Assembly: GCA_041485845.1 (NCBI GenBank)
Contig: JBGPKH010000031.1
Location: 1-28,221 of the forward strand
Direction: 5' to 3'
DNA length: 28,221 nt
Source of the DNA: OMOG01 sp041485845
GTDB taxonomy: Bacteria > Acidobacteriota > Terriglobia > Bryobacterales > Bryobacteraceae
Both the position numbers and the translations under genes were made by a program. Positions 1 to 6,743 of this stretch are shown one piece after another. How positions within the stretch are numbered: position 1 is the first letter of the stretch; each line of letters starts with the position of its first letter. Under the pieces are notes generated by a model. It searched no databases. It was not told where the DNA came from and saw only the letters and a list, made by a program, of their open reading frames with translations.

Positions 1-429
1 GATCAGGATAGTAACCGGACCGCTGTTGCAGATGTGGACCTCCATCATAGCCTGAAACACACCGGTCTCTACAGGCACGGGCCCTTTCCTGGCGGACTCT
101 ACGAAGTAATCATAGAGAGCCTGCGCCCGCTCGGGCGGAGCGGCCTGGTCGAAGCTCGGCCGGCGCCCCTTGCGGCAGTCTGCATATAACGTGAACTGCG
201 AGACGATCAGGAGCGAGCCGCCGGCTTCCAGTACGTTGCGGTTCATTTTTCCCGCTTCGTCGGGGAAGATTCTTAGTCCTAGTAGTTTGTCCAACAGATA
301 GTCGGCATCGGATGTGGCGTCGGACCTGGAGACTCCCAACAGGACAAGGATTCCCGTACGTATAGACCCAACGGTACTATCCTGAACGGTCACATGAGCG
401 GACCGGACGCGCTGTAGGACTAATCTCAT
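1..429 (-). CDS. dtd: D-aminoacyl-tRNA deacylase (3' end cut by the window edge)
   Basis: This cytoplasmic proofreading enzyme hydrolyses D-aminoacyl-tRNAs such as D-Tyr-tRNA(Tyr) and recycles tRNA. The reading frame opens with ATG at 429 and stays open for 143 codons to base 1. The translation begins MRLVLQRVRSAHVTV, the usual DTD start. It carries the hallmark SQFTLYADCRKGRRPSF near residues 78-94 and ends in NSGPVTILI, which contains the second conserved NxGPxT-type loop. DTDs are usually about 145-150 residues, so only a few C-terminal residues are missing. The gene is divergent from the small basic-protein gene at 500, with an AT-rich gap between them. Identification from family motifs is firm. 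Confidence 0.95.
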   Translation of the reverse strand, partial: MRLVLQRVRSAHVTVQDSTVGSIRTGILVLLGVSRSDATSDADYLLDKLLGLRIFPDEAGKMNRNVLEAGGSLLIVSQFTLYADCRKGRRPSFDQAAPPERAQALYDYFVESARKGPVPVETGVFQAMMEVHICNSGPVTILI

Positions 430-499
430 GGTTCGTAGGTTAATAGAATCCTATTCATCTTGACACACCTATGTTATATTGTGTGCGAAAGGTGAACCT

Positions 500-769
500 A
501 TGGCACGAACCGCAAACGTTGAGGACCCGGCCATATTACAGATGGCGCTGGTCGGCTATGAGTTCGAAAAGCGCAAGATCGAAGATAAGATCAGCGAACT
601 GCAAGCAAGACTAAAAGGCAAGCGGGCAGCAAACCGCGCTGCCGGCGCCAAGGCGGCCGGGGTCAAGCGCATCCTGAGCCCCGCGGCCCGCGGGCGCATT
701 GCCGCAGCGCAGAGAAAGCGTTGGGCGGAGCATCGCAAACGCACGGCGCAGGCGGCTAAGGCGGAGTAA
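500..769 (+). CDS. small basic Ala/Lys/Arg-rich hypothetical protein
   Basis: The product is 89 residues and I do not recognise a named family. The first half (about residues 10-40) is a predicted charged helix or coiled coil, with VGYEFEKRKIEDKISELQAR in it. The second half is rich in Ala, Lys and Arg and ends with SPAARGRIAAAQRKRWAEHRK. Short proteins with a similar AAAQRxRWA segment are common hypotheticals in Acidobacteria and related phyla, and the basic tail suggests nucleic-acid binding, but that is inference. ATG at 500 is chosen because AAAGGTG at 488-494 is a good ribosome site at the right distance. The in-frame TTG at 479 lies in the AT-rich promoter-like stretch and is unlikely to be used. 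The gene converges on cbiO, with only 7 bases between stop codons. Confidence 0.7.
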   Translation: MARTANVEDPAILQMALVGYEFEKRKIEDKISELQARLKGKRAANRAAGAKAAGVKRILSPAARGRIAAAQRKRWAEHRKRTAQAAKAE

Positions 770-776
770 GCTAGCT

Positions 777-1493
777 TCACCGGTTTGACTTACTCCGTTC
801 CACGGCAAATTCCCATCCGAAGCGGACCGCGATATCTTCGACCGGGCCGGCCGCCGCAATCGCGCCGTTTTGAAAGAAAACCGCACGGTTGGAATTGGCT
901 TGGGCGAAGGGAATGTCATGTGTCACGAGGATCTTGGCTTGCGGTAAGTTCGCCAGGAGCGCGGCCAACGAGCGTTGGCCCGGCGGGTCTAAGAACGTTG
1001 TAGGTTCATCCAGCACCAGAATCTCGGGATCCATCGCCAGGATGCCGGCGATGGCGACCCGCTTCTTTTCGCCCGCGCTGAGGTGGTACGGCGCCCGGCC
1101 GGCAGCGCCGGCCATACCGACGGTGTCGAGCGCCGCCTGGGCGCGCGCGGCCGCCTCCGCGGGGCTCATCCCGCGATTGAGCGGGCCGAACGCCACGTCC
1201 TCCAGCACGGTGGGCATGAAGAGCTGGCTGTCCGAGTCCTGAAAGACGAGGCCGATCCTGGCGCGGATCGCGGGGATATTGCGCTTCTCCATGGCGAGCC
1301 CGCAGACTACCACGCTGCCTTCGCCTTGCAGCAGCCCGTTCAGGTGCATGACGAAAGTGGTTTTGCCGCTTCCGTTGGCGCCCAGCAACGCCACGGTCTC
1401 CCCGGCCTCCAGCCGGAAATCGACTCCATTGAGGGCACGAGTGCCATCTTCGTAGGTAAATTTCAGGTTACGGACTTCGATGAGGGGAGGCAT
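777..1493 (-). CDS. cbiO: ECF-type cobalt/nickel ABC transporter ATP-binding protein
   Basis: This is the cytoplasmic ATPase subunit (EcfA-like) that powers metal uptake by the CbiMQO complex. The 238-residue product shows, in order, a Walker A GANGSGKTT at residues 38-46, a Q-loop LVFQDSDSQLF typical of ECF/CbiO ATPases, the ABC signature HLSAGEKKRVA, Walker B ILVLDEPTTFLDP, and the H-loop ILVTHD. The start is ATG at 1493. It shares one base with the cbiQ stop codon in a TAATG overlap, so the two genes are translationally coupled. An open frame continues upstream, but those residues are a shadow of cbiQ. The neighbours cbiQ and cbiM, and divergent nikR, favour nickel over cobalt as substrate; the substrate call is inference. 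Confidence 0.93.
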   Translation of the reverse strand: MPPLIEVRNLKFTYEDGTRALNGVDFRLEAGETVALLGANGSGKTTFVMHLNGLLQGEGSVVVCGLAMEKRNIPAIRARIGLVFQDSDSQLFMPTVLEDVAFGPLNRGMSPAEAAARAQAALDTVGMAGAAGRAPYHLSAGEKKRVAIAGILAMDPEILVLDEPTTFLDPPGQRSLAALLANLPQAKILVTHDIPFAQANSNRAVFFQNGAIAAAGPVEDIAVRFGWEFAVERSKSNR

Positions 1494-2236
1494 TAGCGAA
1501 CCTTTTCGACTGCGACCCGCCAGAGAATGGGAGCGAGCGAAGCCAGCACCGCGAAGAGTGCATCGGCTGTTCGAAAGCGCAGAGCGCCGAGCGTGCGAAA
1601 GCGACCTTGAAACCCGCGTGCCAGCATGGCGCGGTGGATGTCTTCGGCCCGCCCGTAGGAACGCGCAAAAAGCACGGCCAGCGCCCCGGCGGCCGCGCGG
1701 AAACGCGACCTGCCGCGCGACGTGCTTCCTATCAGGCCGCGCGAGGTAGCTCCCCGCGAAGCGGCCGCCTTGCTCATATGCTGAGCCTCTTCCGAAATCA
1801 CGAATAAGTACCGATAGAGAAACTGGGCCACCATTAACAGAAACCGCGGAGAGCCGGTCATTTCCATTCCCCGCATCAAGGCGGGCAGCGGAGTAGTGGA
1901 TACGACGGCCATCACGGCGAGTGCCGAGAGGTAACTCTTGAGTAAAAGGGCGATACCGCGGGCGGGATCCCCGGCCCACCAACAGATGCATACAAATACC
2001 ACGGTAAAGGGGAGCACAATTCCGGCGCGTACGACTGCGGCGGCAAGCGGCAGGCGTGCCCCAACCAGCGTCGCCAGCAGTAACATCAACAGGCCGGCAG
2101 ATAGAGTGACCAGATTGCGATGCGCCGTCGCTAAGACTACTAGAAATACCAGTAAGGCTGATATCTTGGCGCGCGGGTCGAGCCGATGGATGGCGCTGTT
2201 ACCCCGGCTCCATCGCTCCAGGACTACGTGGTGCAA
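1493..2236 (-). CDS. cbiQ: ECF-type cobalt/nickel transporter transmembrane protein CbiQ
   Basis: This is the EcfT-like membrane coupling subunit that links the substrate-binding CbiM to the CbiO ATPase. The 247-residue product has several hydrophobic segments, at about residues 28-75, 85-120 and 215-240. Two Ala-Arg-Gly coupling motifs of the EcfT family are visible in the cytoplasmic C-terminal half (AAASRG and AMLARGF). These are the helices that contact CbiO. The start is a TTG at 2236, directly after the cbiM TGA, chosen because AGGAG at 2244-2248 sits 7 bases upstream and no in-frame ATG or GTG precedes it. The stop overlaps the cbiO ATG by one base. Gene order is cbiM-cbiQ-cbiO, with no separate cbiN. 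Confidence 0.92.
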   Translation of the reverse strand: MHHVVLERWSRGNSAIHRLDPRAKISALLVFLVVLATAHRNLVTLSAGLLMLLLATLVGARLPLAAAVVRAGIVLPFTVVFVCICWWAGDPARGIALLLKSYLSALAVMAVVSTTPLPALMRGMEMTGSPRFLLMVAQFLYRYLFVISEEAQHMSKAAASRGATSRGLIGSTSRGRSRFRAAAGALAVLFARSYGRAEDIHRAMLARGFQGRFRTLGALRFRTADALFAVLASLAPILWRVAVEKVR

Positions 2237-3145
2237 TCAAACACTCCTGTTGCGGGATACCGCGCGGCCGATGAGCAGACACGCGCCATAGATCAGTGCC
2301 AACCCGGCCAGCCCGGCACCCGCCTTACTGAGCCAGGAGGAACTCAGGAAAGCCACCTTGTAGCCGCTCAACGGGGTGGTGATCAGGGTGCGAGCGTGAG
2401 ATGCGATGCCGGCCTGCCGGCCCAGTTTCTCAATGCCGTCCGGACCGGTGGAGGCGAACAACACGCCGACAGCGGCCAAGAGGACCGCGCCCAGGCTTAC
2501 CGCACCCAAGGCGAACGATCGTCCCGCCGCAGGCTCGCGCACGAAGCGCGGCTGAATGGATTCCAGCGCCTGTATCACGGCCAGGGTGATGGCTCCCTCC
2601 AGGAGGGCCGATACCAGGAACAGCGCGAGCGAAACGCCGAGCACGGATGCGGGCATCTTCACGCCGGAGATCGCCAGTTCCGCAAGAGCCAGTACGGCAC
2701 TTACCAGCACAGAGAGCGTGCCGCCGGCAAAGAGTGATAACTTGCGCCACTTACCGCCGCCCCAGAGATAGAACGGCAGATAGCCCGCCAGCACGCCCAC
2801 AATCGCCATATTGACCACGTTGGGACCGAGCGCAAGGATGCCGCCATCCTGAAAGATCAGCGCCTGAATGGCAAGGATCGCGGCCATCACCACACTGGCC
2901 GCGGCAGGCCCGAGGGTAAACGCCAGCAAAGCCCCGCCTACCAGATGGCCCGTGGTTCCAATCCCCACCGGGAAGTTGATCATCTGCGCGGCGAACACGA
3001 ACGCGCCCATCACGCCCAGAAGCGGGACCTTGCCTTCGTCAAACTCCCGTTGCGCGCGCCGCACGATGAATCCGGCAGCCGGCACGGCGGCGGCGTCCAG
3101 AGTGGCCCAAACGGGAGTAGCGAGAAATCCGTCCGGAATATGCAC
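2237..3145 (-). CDS. cbiM: Cobalt/nickel-binding membrane protein CbiM with C-terminal PDGLE (CbiN-like) domain
   Basis: This is the substrate-binding membrane subunit of the Ni/Co ECF transporter. With the GTG at 3145 as start, the 302-residue product begins MHIPDGFL. That is the classic CbiM/NikM N-terminus, whose amino group and His2 coordinate the metal. A GTG at 3157 would add four residues and bury that site, so I prefer 3145. Multiple membrane segments follow, with conserved GIGTTGHLVGG and ALGPNVVNMA loops. From about residue 225 a second region begins STGPDGIEKLGRQ, matching the PDGLE/CbiN-like domain that replaces separate CbiN in many systems. It heads a tightly packed cbiM-cbiQ-cbiO operon. 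It is divergent from nikR across a palindromic operator, which points to nickel-dependent repression. Confidence 0.92.
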   Translation of the reverse strand: MHIPDGFLATPVWATLDAAAVPAAGFIVRRAQREFDEGKVPLLGVMGAFVFAAQMINFPVGIGTTGHLVGGALLAFTLGPAAASVVMAAILAIQALIFQDGGILALGPNVVNMAIVGVLAGYLPFYLWGGGKWRKLSLFAGGTLSVLVSAVLALAELAISGVKMPASVLGVSLALFLVSALLEGAITLAVIQALESIQPRFVREPAAGRSFALGAVSLGAVLLAAVGVLFASTGPDGIEKLGRQAGIASHARTLITTPLSGYKVAFLSSSWLSKAGAGLAGLALIYGACLLIGRAVSRNRSV

Positions 3146-3158
3146 GGCTGCCCCCACA

Positions 3159-3185
3159 GTATCACGATTCTAAGAATCGTGCCAC
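3159..3185. promoter_or_regulatory. candidate NikR operator in the cbiM-nikR intergenic region
   Basis: The core is a perfect inverted repeat, CACGATTCT-A-AGAATCGTG, at 3163-3181 (9-bp arms, 1-bp centre). Read more widely, GTATCAC at 3159-3165 and GTGCCAC at 3179-3185 are partly symmetric half sites separated by 13 bases. This resembles the GTGTTAC-type half sites with 13-15 base spacing described for NikR outside Enterobacteria. It lies between the divergent cbiM and nikR starts, where a shared operator would be expected. A TAATAT box at 3210-3215, close to the nikR ATG, may be a -10 element. The palindrome is seen directly; assignment to NikR is inference from position and spacing. Confidence 0.7.
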
Positions 3186-3223
3186 CGCATTCCCGGATTT
3201 TGCAGGTGCTAATATGTGTACGC

Positions 3224-3643
3224 ATGAGCGGCCTCAGCCGGATTGGCGTTGCCATCGACACCGAGCTTTTGGACAAGTTCGACCGTCTGATTGCGCAGCG
3301 CGGCTACACCAACCGCTCCGAGGCGTTCCGCGACCTCATCCGCGACGATCTGGTGGAGAAGACCTGGGAATCGCCCGACAGCCAGGTGGTGGGGACCGTC
3401 ACCCTGGTCTACGATCATCACGTGCGCATGCTCAGCGAAAAATTGACCGGCATCCAGCACGACTTTCACCGTTCCATTCTGTCCACGCTGCACGTGCACC
3501 TGGATCACGACCATTGCCTGGAAGTGCTGGTGGTGCGGGGCAAGTCGGCGGACGTCCGGAAGGTGGCGGATGCCCTGATCAGCACCAAAGGAGTAAAGCA
3601 CGGGCGCCTCACCATCACCACTACGGGAACGGAGCTGAAATGA
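3224..3643 (+). CDS. nikR: nickel-responsive transcriptional regulator NikR
   Basis: NikR is a homotetrameric ribbon-helix-helix regulator that binds Ni(II) and represses nickel-uptake genes. The 139-residue product has the N-terminal RHH domain (about residues 1-50, with RIGVAIDTELLDKFD and TNRSEAFRDLIRDDL) and a C-terminal ACT-like metal-binding domain. The four high-affinity nickel ligands are present as H79, H90, H92 and C98, each offset by +3 from the E. coli H76, H87, H89 and C95. ATG at 3224 gives the normal short N-terminus; a longer in-frame start would run through the operator. No clear Shine-Dalgarno sequence precedes it. The gene is divergent from cbiM and overlaps acpS by four bases (ATGA), so acpS is probably co-transcribed. 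Confidence 0.95.
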   Translation: MSGLSRIGVAIDTELLDKFDRLIAQRGYTNRSEAFRDLIRDDLVEKTWESPDSQVVGTVTLVYDHHVRMLSEKLTGIQHDFHRSILSTLHVHLDHDHCLEVLVVRGKSADVRKVADALISTKGVKHGRLTITTTGTELK

Positions 3644-4017
3644 TCGTGGGCACCGGGGTGGATGTGGCGGAGGTTCCGCGCATCCGGGCTTCCATCGAGC
3701 GCTTCGGCGCCAAGTTTGTCGATCGCATCTACACGCCGGGCGAGATCGCCTACGTGGAGCGCAAGGCGAACCGGTACCAGCGCTACGCGGCACGCTTCGC
3801 GGCGAAGGAAGCCGGCATGAAGGCCATCGGCACGGGTTGGAAGCGCGGCGTGACCTGGCGCGATTTCGAGGTAACCAACCTCCCTTCGGGAAAGCCCACC
3901 CTACGACTCCACGGCGTGGCCGCAGAAATCGCCGCCAGGCTGGGTGTGCGCAACATTTCGCTCTCGATCACCCACACGGCCGAGTTAGGGATGGCCCACG
4001 TAATTCTGGAAGGGTGA
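3640..4017 (+). CDS. acpS: holo-[acyl-carrier-protein] synthase
   Basis: AcpS transfers 4'-phosphopantetheine from CoA to a serine of acyl carrier protein, activating it for fatty-acid synthesis. The 125-residue product is full length for the family. It shows the MIVGTGVDVAEVPRI start with metal-binding D8, the RIYTPGEIAY motif, and RFAAKEAGMKAIGTG with the second metal ligand E57. The C-terminal SITHTAELGMAHVI strand is also typical. The ATG is embedded in the nikR stop (ATGA), so translation is probably coupled. Pairing a housekeeping enzyme with nikR is probably just operon packing. Function is clear from motifs. Confidence 0.95.
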   Translation: MIVGTGVDVAEVPRIRASIERFGAKFVDRIYTPGEIAYVERKANRYQRYAARFAAKEAGMKAIGTGWKRGVTWRDFEVTNLPSGKPTLRLHGVAAEIAARLGVRNISLSITHTAELGMAHVILEG

Positions 4018-4044
4018 CGCCAGCGGCTCTCCGTTAGGATAGGG

Positions 4045-4311
4045 CTACTGCAGCCGGGGGCGCATCTGGTCGTTGGAAACCAAGACGTCGAAGATGGCCA
4101 GCACCTGCTTGCGGTAGGCATAAACGCGCCGCAGGTTCTCGCGGAAGCAAGCCTCGAAATCATGCGCTTTCATCCACTTCTCCAGCATGGGCCTGGGTAC
4201 GTCGATATCCTGCCGCAATGTTTCGATGTCATGGCCCCGGAGAAAGAGGCCGTAAAAGAAGGCGGCTTCCCGTTGGGGGGCCAAGGGATCGAATTCGTCT
4301 CTCGCCGTCAT
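4045..4311 (-). CDS. conserved hypothetical protein, possibly helix-turn-helix
   Basis: The product is 88 residues and mostly helical, and I cannot assign a family name. It begins MTARDEFDPLAPQREAAFFY and continues with FLRGHDIETLRQDIDVPRPMLEKWM, which looks like a helix-turn-helix unit of about residues 25-48. The C-terminal half, ENLRRVYAYRKQVLAIFDVL, is a long charged helix. A DNA-binding role is therefore possible but not shown. ATG at 4309-4311 is the only sensible start, and only weak purine-rich sequence precedes it. The gene converges with acpS (27 bases between stop codons) and diverges from the cupin gene. Confidence 0.6.
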   Translation of the reverse strand: MTARDEFDPLAPQREAAFFYGLFLRGHDIETLRQDIDVPRPMLEKWMKAHDFEACFRENLRRVYAYRKQVLAIFDVLVSNDQMRPRLQ

Positions 4312-4415
4312 AACGTCTCAGCGAAAATGCCAGTATACCGGTGCCCCGAACTCATTGGCAAGTCCTATTCCGGGCGGCTCCGGCCTGCTAAGATGCCCCT
4401 CTGGGGGAGAGATAA

Positions 4416-4739
4416 GTGCCTACTCTGATCACCGCGCCGGCGCGCGTCGAAGCCGCCGGTAACAAGCCCAAGCTGATCGATGAATACATCGGACGCGTGA
4501 ACTCCGGCGGCGATCATATCAGCATCGCTCACATGTCCAGCCCGGGCGGATGGCAGGAACCTGGGCAGACGCCGGAATTCGAGGAATTCACGCTGGTTCT
4601 GAAGGGAATGCTGCGGGTAGAGCACGGTGGTGGAGAGATGGAGGTCCGGGCCGGTCAGGCGGTGATCGCCCATCGCGGAGAATGGGTTCGCTACAGCACC
4701 CCGGAATCGGAGGGTGCGGAGTATATTCAGACCTCCTGA
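4416..4739 (+). CDS. cupin-domain protein
   Basis: This is a small single-domain cupin (107 residues), a beta-barrel fold that usually binds a metal or a small ligand. The two cupin motifs are visible: GWQEPGQTPEFEEFTLVLKGMLRVE around residues 45-70, and the second motif AGQAVIAHRGEWVRY around 80-95. The usual first-motif histidines are largely absent (Gln, Glu and Phe occupy the region), so the metal site may differ from the classic G(X)5HXH. It starts at GTG 4416, with a strong GGGGGAGA ribosome site at 4403-4410. No operon partner is evident, and the substrate is unknown. Confidence 0.8.
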   Translation: MPTLITAPARVEAAGNKPKLIDEYIGRVNSGGDHISIAHMSSPGGWQEPGQTPEFEEFTLVLKGMLRVEHGGGEMEVRAGQAVIAHRGEWVRYSTPESEGAEYIQTS

Positions 4740-5118
4740 CCTCGTCCCCGCAATTCCGGGATGACATGGAAATCGGATTAGTCCCAGAATCCGCCGCGGA
4801 GCTCCGGCCTGCCCGAGCCGCCCGCCCTTGGCGGGTTCTCTTCCTGACCCGTTCCCGCTAGAAACTGCCGCATGTCCAGCGTTTCAGTGTGGGGCGATAA
4901 GCCCAATCAAGTCAGCAGCGTAAAGAGAGGTTAAGAACGGTATTGAGCTGAGAATCCTGATGCCATCCAGTCGCCTGGCGGGATCAGGAACCGGAGTCGG
5001 CTTCGGGCACCATTCAGCAAAATCGGGTCAGACCAGATTCCTTGAGATCAGGAGGTCTGATATTGCCATATGCCTGCCGGCGTTTTCGATGCAGACGATG
5101 CACCGTGACGGATGATCG
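4740..5118. other. intergenic stretch with short inverted repeats, no recognised gene
   Basis: I see no convincing gene here. Two short inverted repeats stand out: TCCTGAT at 4955-4961 with ATCAGGA at 4983-4989, and TCAGACC at 5028-5034 with GGTCTGA at 5054-5060. The GGGTCAGACC context resembles fragments often left near REP-associated transposase copies in bacterial genomes, but no transposase reading frame is present, so this is only a weak lead. The stretch separates the cupin gene from the convergent PilZ gene and may contain their transcription ends. Confidence 0.4.
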
Positions 5119-5502
5119 TCAGACGCCGCAGCTCGCGCTCGCACTCAAGGCGGCGGTGCCGCGGGTACGAAACTCGTACCGCTCGATGCGCACGGCCGCC
5201 CGGTCGGCTTCCGAGCGGACAATACGGCCCATCACCACGAACTTCAGCGGGCAGGTGCCGCCCAGACGAGCGGGCCAGCTCACGGACAATTCGACCGTGC
5301 GCCCCAGAGGGAGCTGCTCCTCCGTGGTGAATAAGATCCCACGGCTTCCGATGTTCACGGTTTTGCCGGCGCCGCTAGTCTTGGGGGCCGCCCTGTGTAG
5401 CACCTTGTATTGGACTTCCTCGTTTAGTGGGAACCGGCTGGTGCCTCGCCGATCCGTCCTCGCACCAATCTTCGGGCCTGGTATTTCGATCCTTGGGTTC
5501 AT
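5119..5502 (-). CDS. PilZ-domain protein
   Basis: PilZ domains bind cyclic di-GMP and relay it to motility, exopolysaccharide or other outputs. The 127-residue product is essentially one PilZ domain. An RxxxR signature (RGTSR, residues 19-23) precedes the barrel. The second motif reads NIGSRGILF at about residues 50-58, where the family normally has [D/N]xSxxG; here the serine is shifted by one position, so ligand binding may be weakened. It continues with VELSVSWPARLG and MGRIVRSE...AAVRIERYEF, typical of the barrel strands. ATG at 5500-5502 follows a weak GAGAA site. Stand-alone PilZ proteins of this size are numerous in Acidobacteria. Confidence 0.8.
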   Translation of the reverse strand: MNPRIEIPGPKIGARTDRRGTSRFPLNEEVQYKVLHRAAPKTSGAGKTVNIGSRGILFTTEEQLPLGRTVELSVSWPARLGGTCPLKFVVMGRIVRSEADRAAVRIERYEFRTRGTAALSASASCGV

Positions 5503-5608
5503 TTCTCAACCATCATGGGGGAAGGTGATGTTTCCAACAATAGACCAAAAGCTCTAATTGGCCGATTATACTGGTACTTTGGTAATGCGTCAGGCGTATC
5601 TTTCGTCC

Positions 5609-5633
5609 AAGGAGTTACCCGATGCGCTTCTGA
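5609..5633 (+). promoter_or_regulatory. strong ribosome site and three-codon mini-ORF ahead of larB
   Basis: AAGGAG at 5609-5614 is followed after 7 bases by ATG (5622-5624) and an immediate short frame Met-Arg-Phe-stop, with TGA at 5631-5633. The stop is in the same frame as larB, whose own ATG at 5646 lacks a clear ribosome site. This could be a leader peptide giving translational coupling, or a mutated older start. The arrangement is visible in the sequence; any function is inference. Confidence 0.35.
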
Positions 5634-5645
5634 TATTCTGGCCTC

Positions 5646-6392
5646 ATGGATCAGGATCAGCTCCGCTCACTCTTCGAGCAGGTGCGCAGCGGCGACGTGG
5701 ACATCGACGCGGCCATGACACGCATGCGCCATCTGCCCTTCGAGGATCTCGGATTCGCCAAGGTGGATCATCATCGGGCGCTACGCCACGGCATGCCGGA
5801 GGTGATCTTCGCGAAGGGCAAGACCCCGGAGCAGGTGGTGGCGATCGCCGAGCGGTTACTGGACAACGGGCCCAACGTCCTGATTACGCGGGCCGGTCCC
5901 GAATGTGCGGAGATCGTCCTGAAGCGCCTGCCGTGCGGCGAATATTATCCGCTGTCGGGGGTGGTGCGGTTTTGGAGGGACCGCCGGATCCGCGGCAAAG
6001 GAAAGGTCGCGGTGGTCTGCGCCGGCACCAGCGACATGCCCGTTTCGGAGGAAGCGCAACTTACGGCGGAAGCCATGGGCAACGAAGTGGATACCATCCA
6101 CGATATCGGGGTGGCCGGTATCCACCGCCTCATGCACAATCGCGAGCGGCTGACCGAAGCGCGGGTGATCGTGGTCTGCGCGGGCATGGAAGGAGCGCTG
6201 CCCAGCGTCATCGGCGGCCTGGTCTCCTGCCCGGTCATTGCGGTGCCCACCAGCGTAGGCTATGGCGCCAGCTTTCACGGCCTGGCGGCGCTGCTCGGTA
6301 TGTTGAACAGTTGCGCGAGCAACGTCACGGTAGTGAACATCGATAACGGATTCGGCGCGGGCTACGTGGCGAGTCTGATCAATCAACTGTAA
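5646..6392 (+). CDS. larB: nickel-pincer cofactor biosynthesis protein LarB
   Basis: LarB (pyridinium-3,5-biscarboxylic acid mononucleotide synthase) carboxylates and hydrolyses nicotinic acid adenine dinucleotide. This is the first step to the nickel-pincer nucleotide cofactor found in lactate racemase and related enzymes. The 248-residue product has the usual N-terminal helical segment (MDQDQLRSLFEQVRSGDVDID) and a PurE-like C-terminal domain with CAGTSDMPVSEEAQLTAE, CAGMEGALPSVIGGLVSCP and NIDNGFGAGY. Cys223 in LNSCAS probably matches the NaAD-reactive cysteine of LarB (reported near position 221 in Lactobacillus; recalled from the literature, not computed). No larC, larE or larA is in the window. 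Its closeness to nikR and cbiMQO suggests a nickel-related neighbourhood. ATG at 5646 is the first start after an in-frame stop. Confidence 0.92.
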   Translation: MDQDQLRSLFEQVRSGDVDIDAAMTRMRHLPFEDLGFAKVDHHRALRHGMPEVIFAKGKTPEQVVAIAERLLDNGPNVLITRAGPECAEIVLKRLPCGEYYPLSGVVRFWRDRRIRGKGKVAVVCAGTSDMPVSEEAQLTAEAMGNEVDTIHDIGVAGIHRLMHNRERLTEARVIVVCAGMEGALPSVIGGLVSCPVIAVPTSVGYGASFHGLAALLGMLNSCASNVTVVNIDNGFGAGYVASLINQL

Positions 6393-6407
6393 GCCATCCC
6401 GAAGGCG

Positions 6408-6665
6408 TTACTCCGGCAAGGCGACCTTCCGGCGGAGAGCTTTCAGGCGCGGATCGCCGCGCAGGAGGGCATATCCTGGGGATGCCAGCGTCCTGCCGAT
6501 GGGAAAGGGCCCTGCCGCGGCGGCAGCGCGATCCAGGGCTTCGAAAGCGCGATCCTTGTCGCCCAACGCGGCAAAGATCCGGGCCTGGTTAAAGTTAAAT
6601 GGATTGAACGGGCTGCCGGCCGCCAGTTTCTCCGCCTCTTCGGGCCGCCCCGCAAGTGCATACGC
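6408..6665 (-). pseudogene. remnant of the C-terminus of a TPR protein
   Basis: On the minus strand an 85-codon stretch with no start codon reads AYALAGRPEEAEKLAAG, then FNQARIFAALGDKDRAFEAL, and ends RGDPRLKALRRKVALPE before a TAA. This is the typical tail of the TPR region found in acidobacterial Ser/Thr-kinase or winged-helix TPR proteins. Nothing upstream continues it: the same frame runs back into the stop codon of the AtuA-like gene at 6744-6746. It is therefore a 5'-truncated remnant left between larB and that gene. Family resemblance is by recognition only. Confidence 0.6.
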
Positions 6666-6743
6666 AGACCCGGAAGGCCCCGAAAACTGTGCGCGATTGG
6701 CCGTCCTTCTGCCCGGATGGAAAACCCTTTCTCCGCGCGCGGC

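Noticed and set aside
460..480. TTGACA at 460-465 followed by TATATT at 475-480, looking like a promoter for the small gene at 500
   Set aside because: The spacing is only 9 bases, far from the 16-18 needed, so the two boxes cannot work together. The ACACA/TGTGT symmetry around it is too short to call an operator.
1494..1991. N-terminal extension of CbiO to 404 residues
   Set aside because: The extra residues overlap cbiQ out of frame and have no family similarity. The ATG at 1493 gives a standard-length ATPase.
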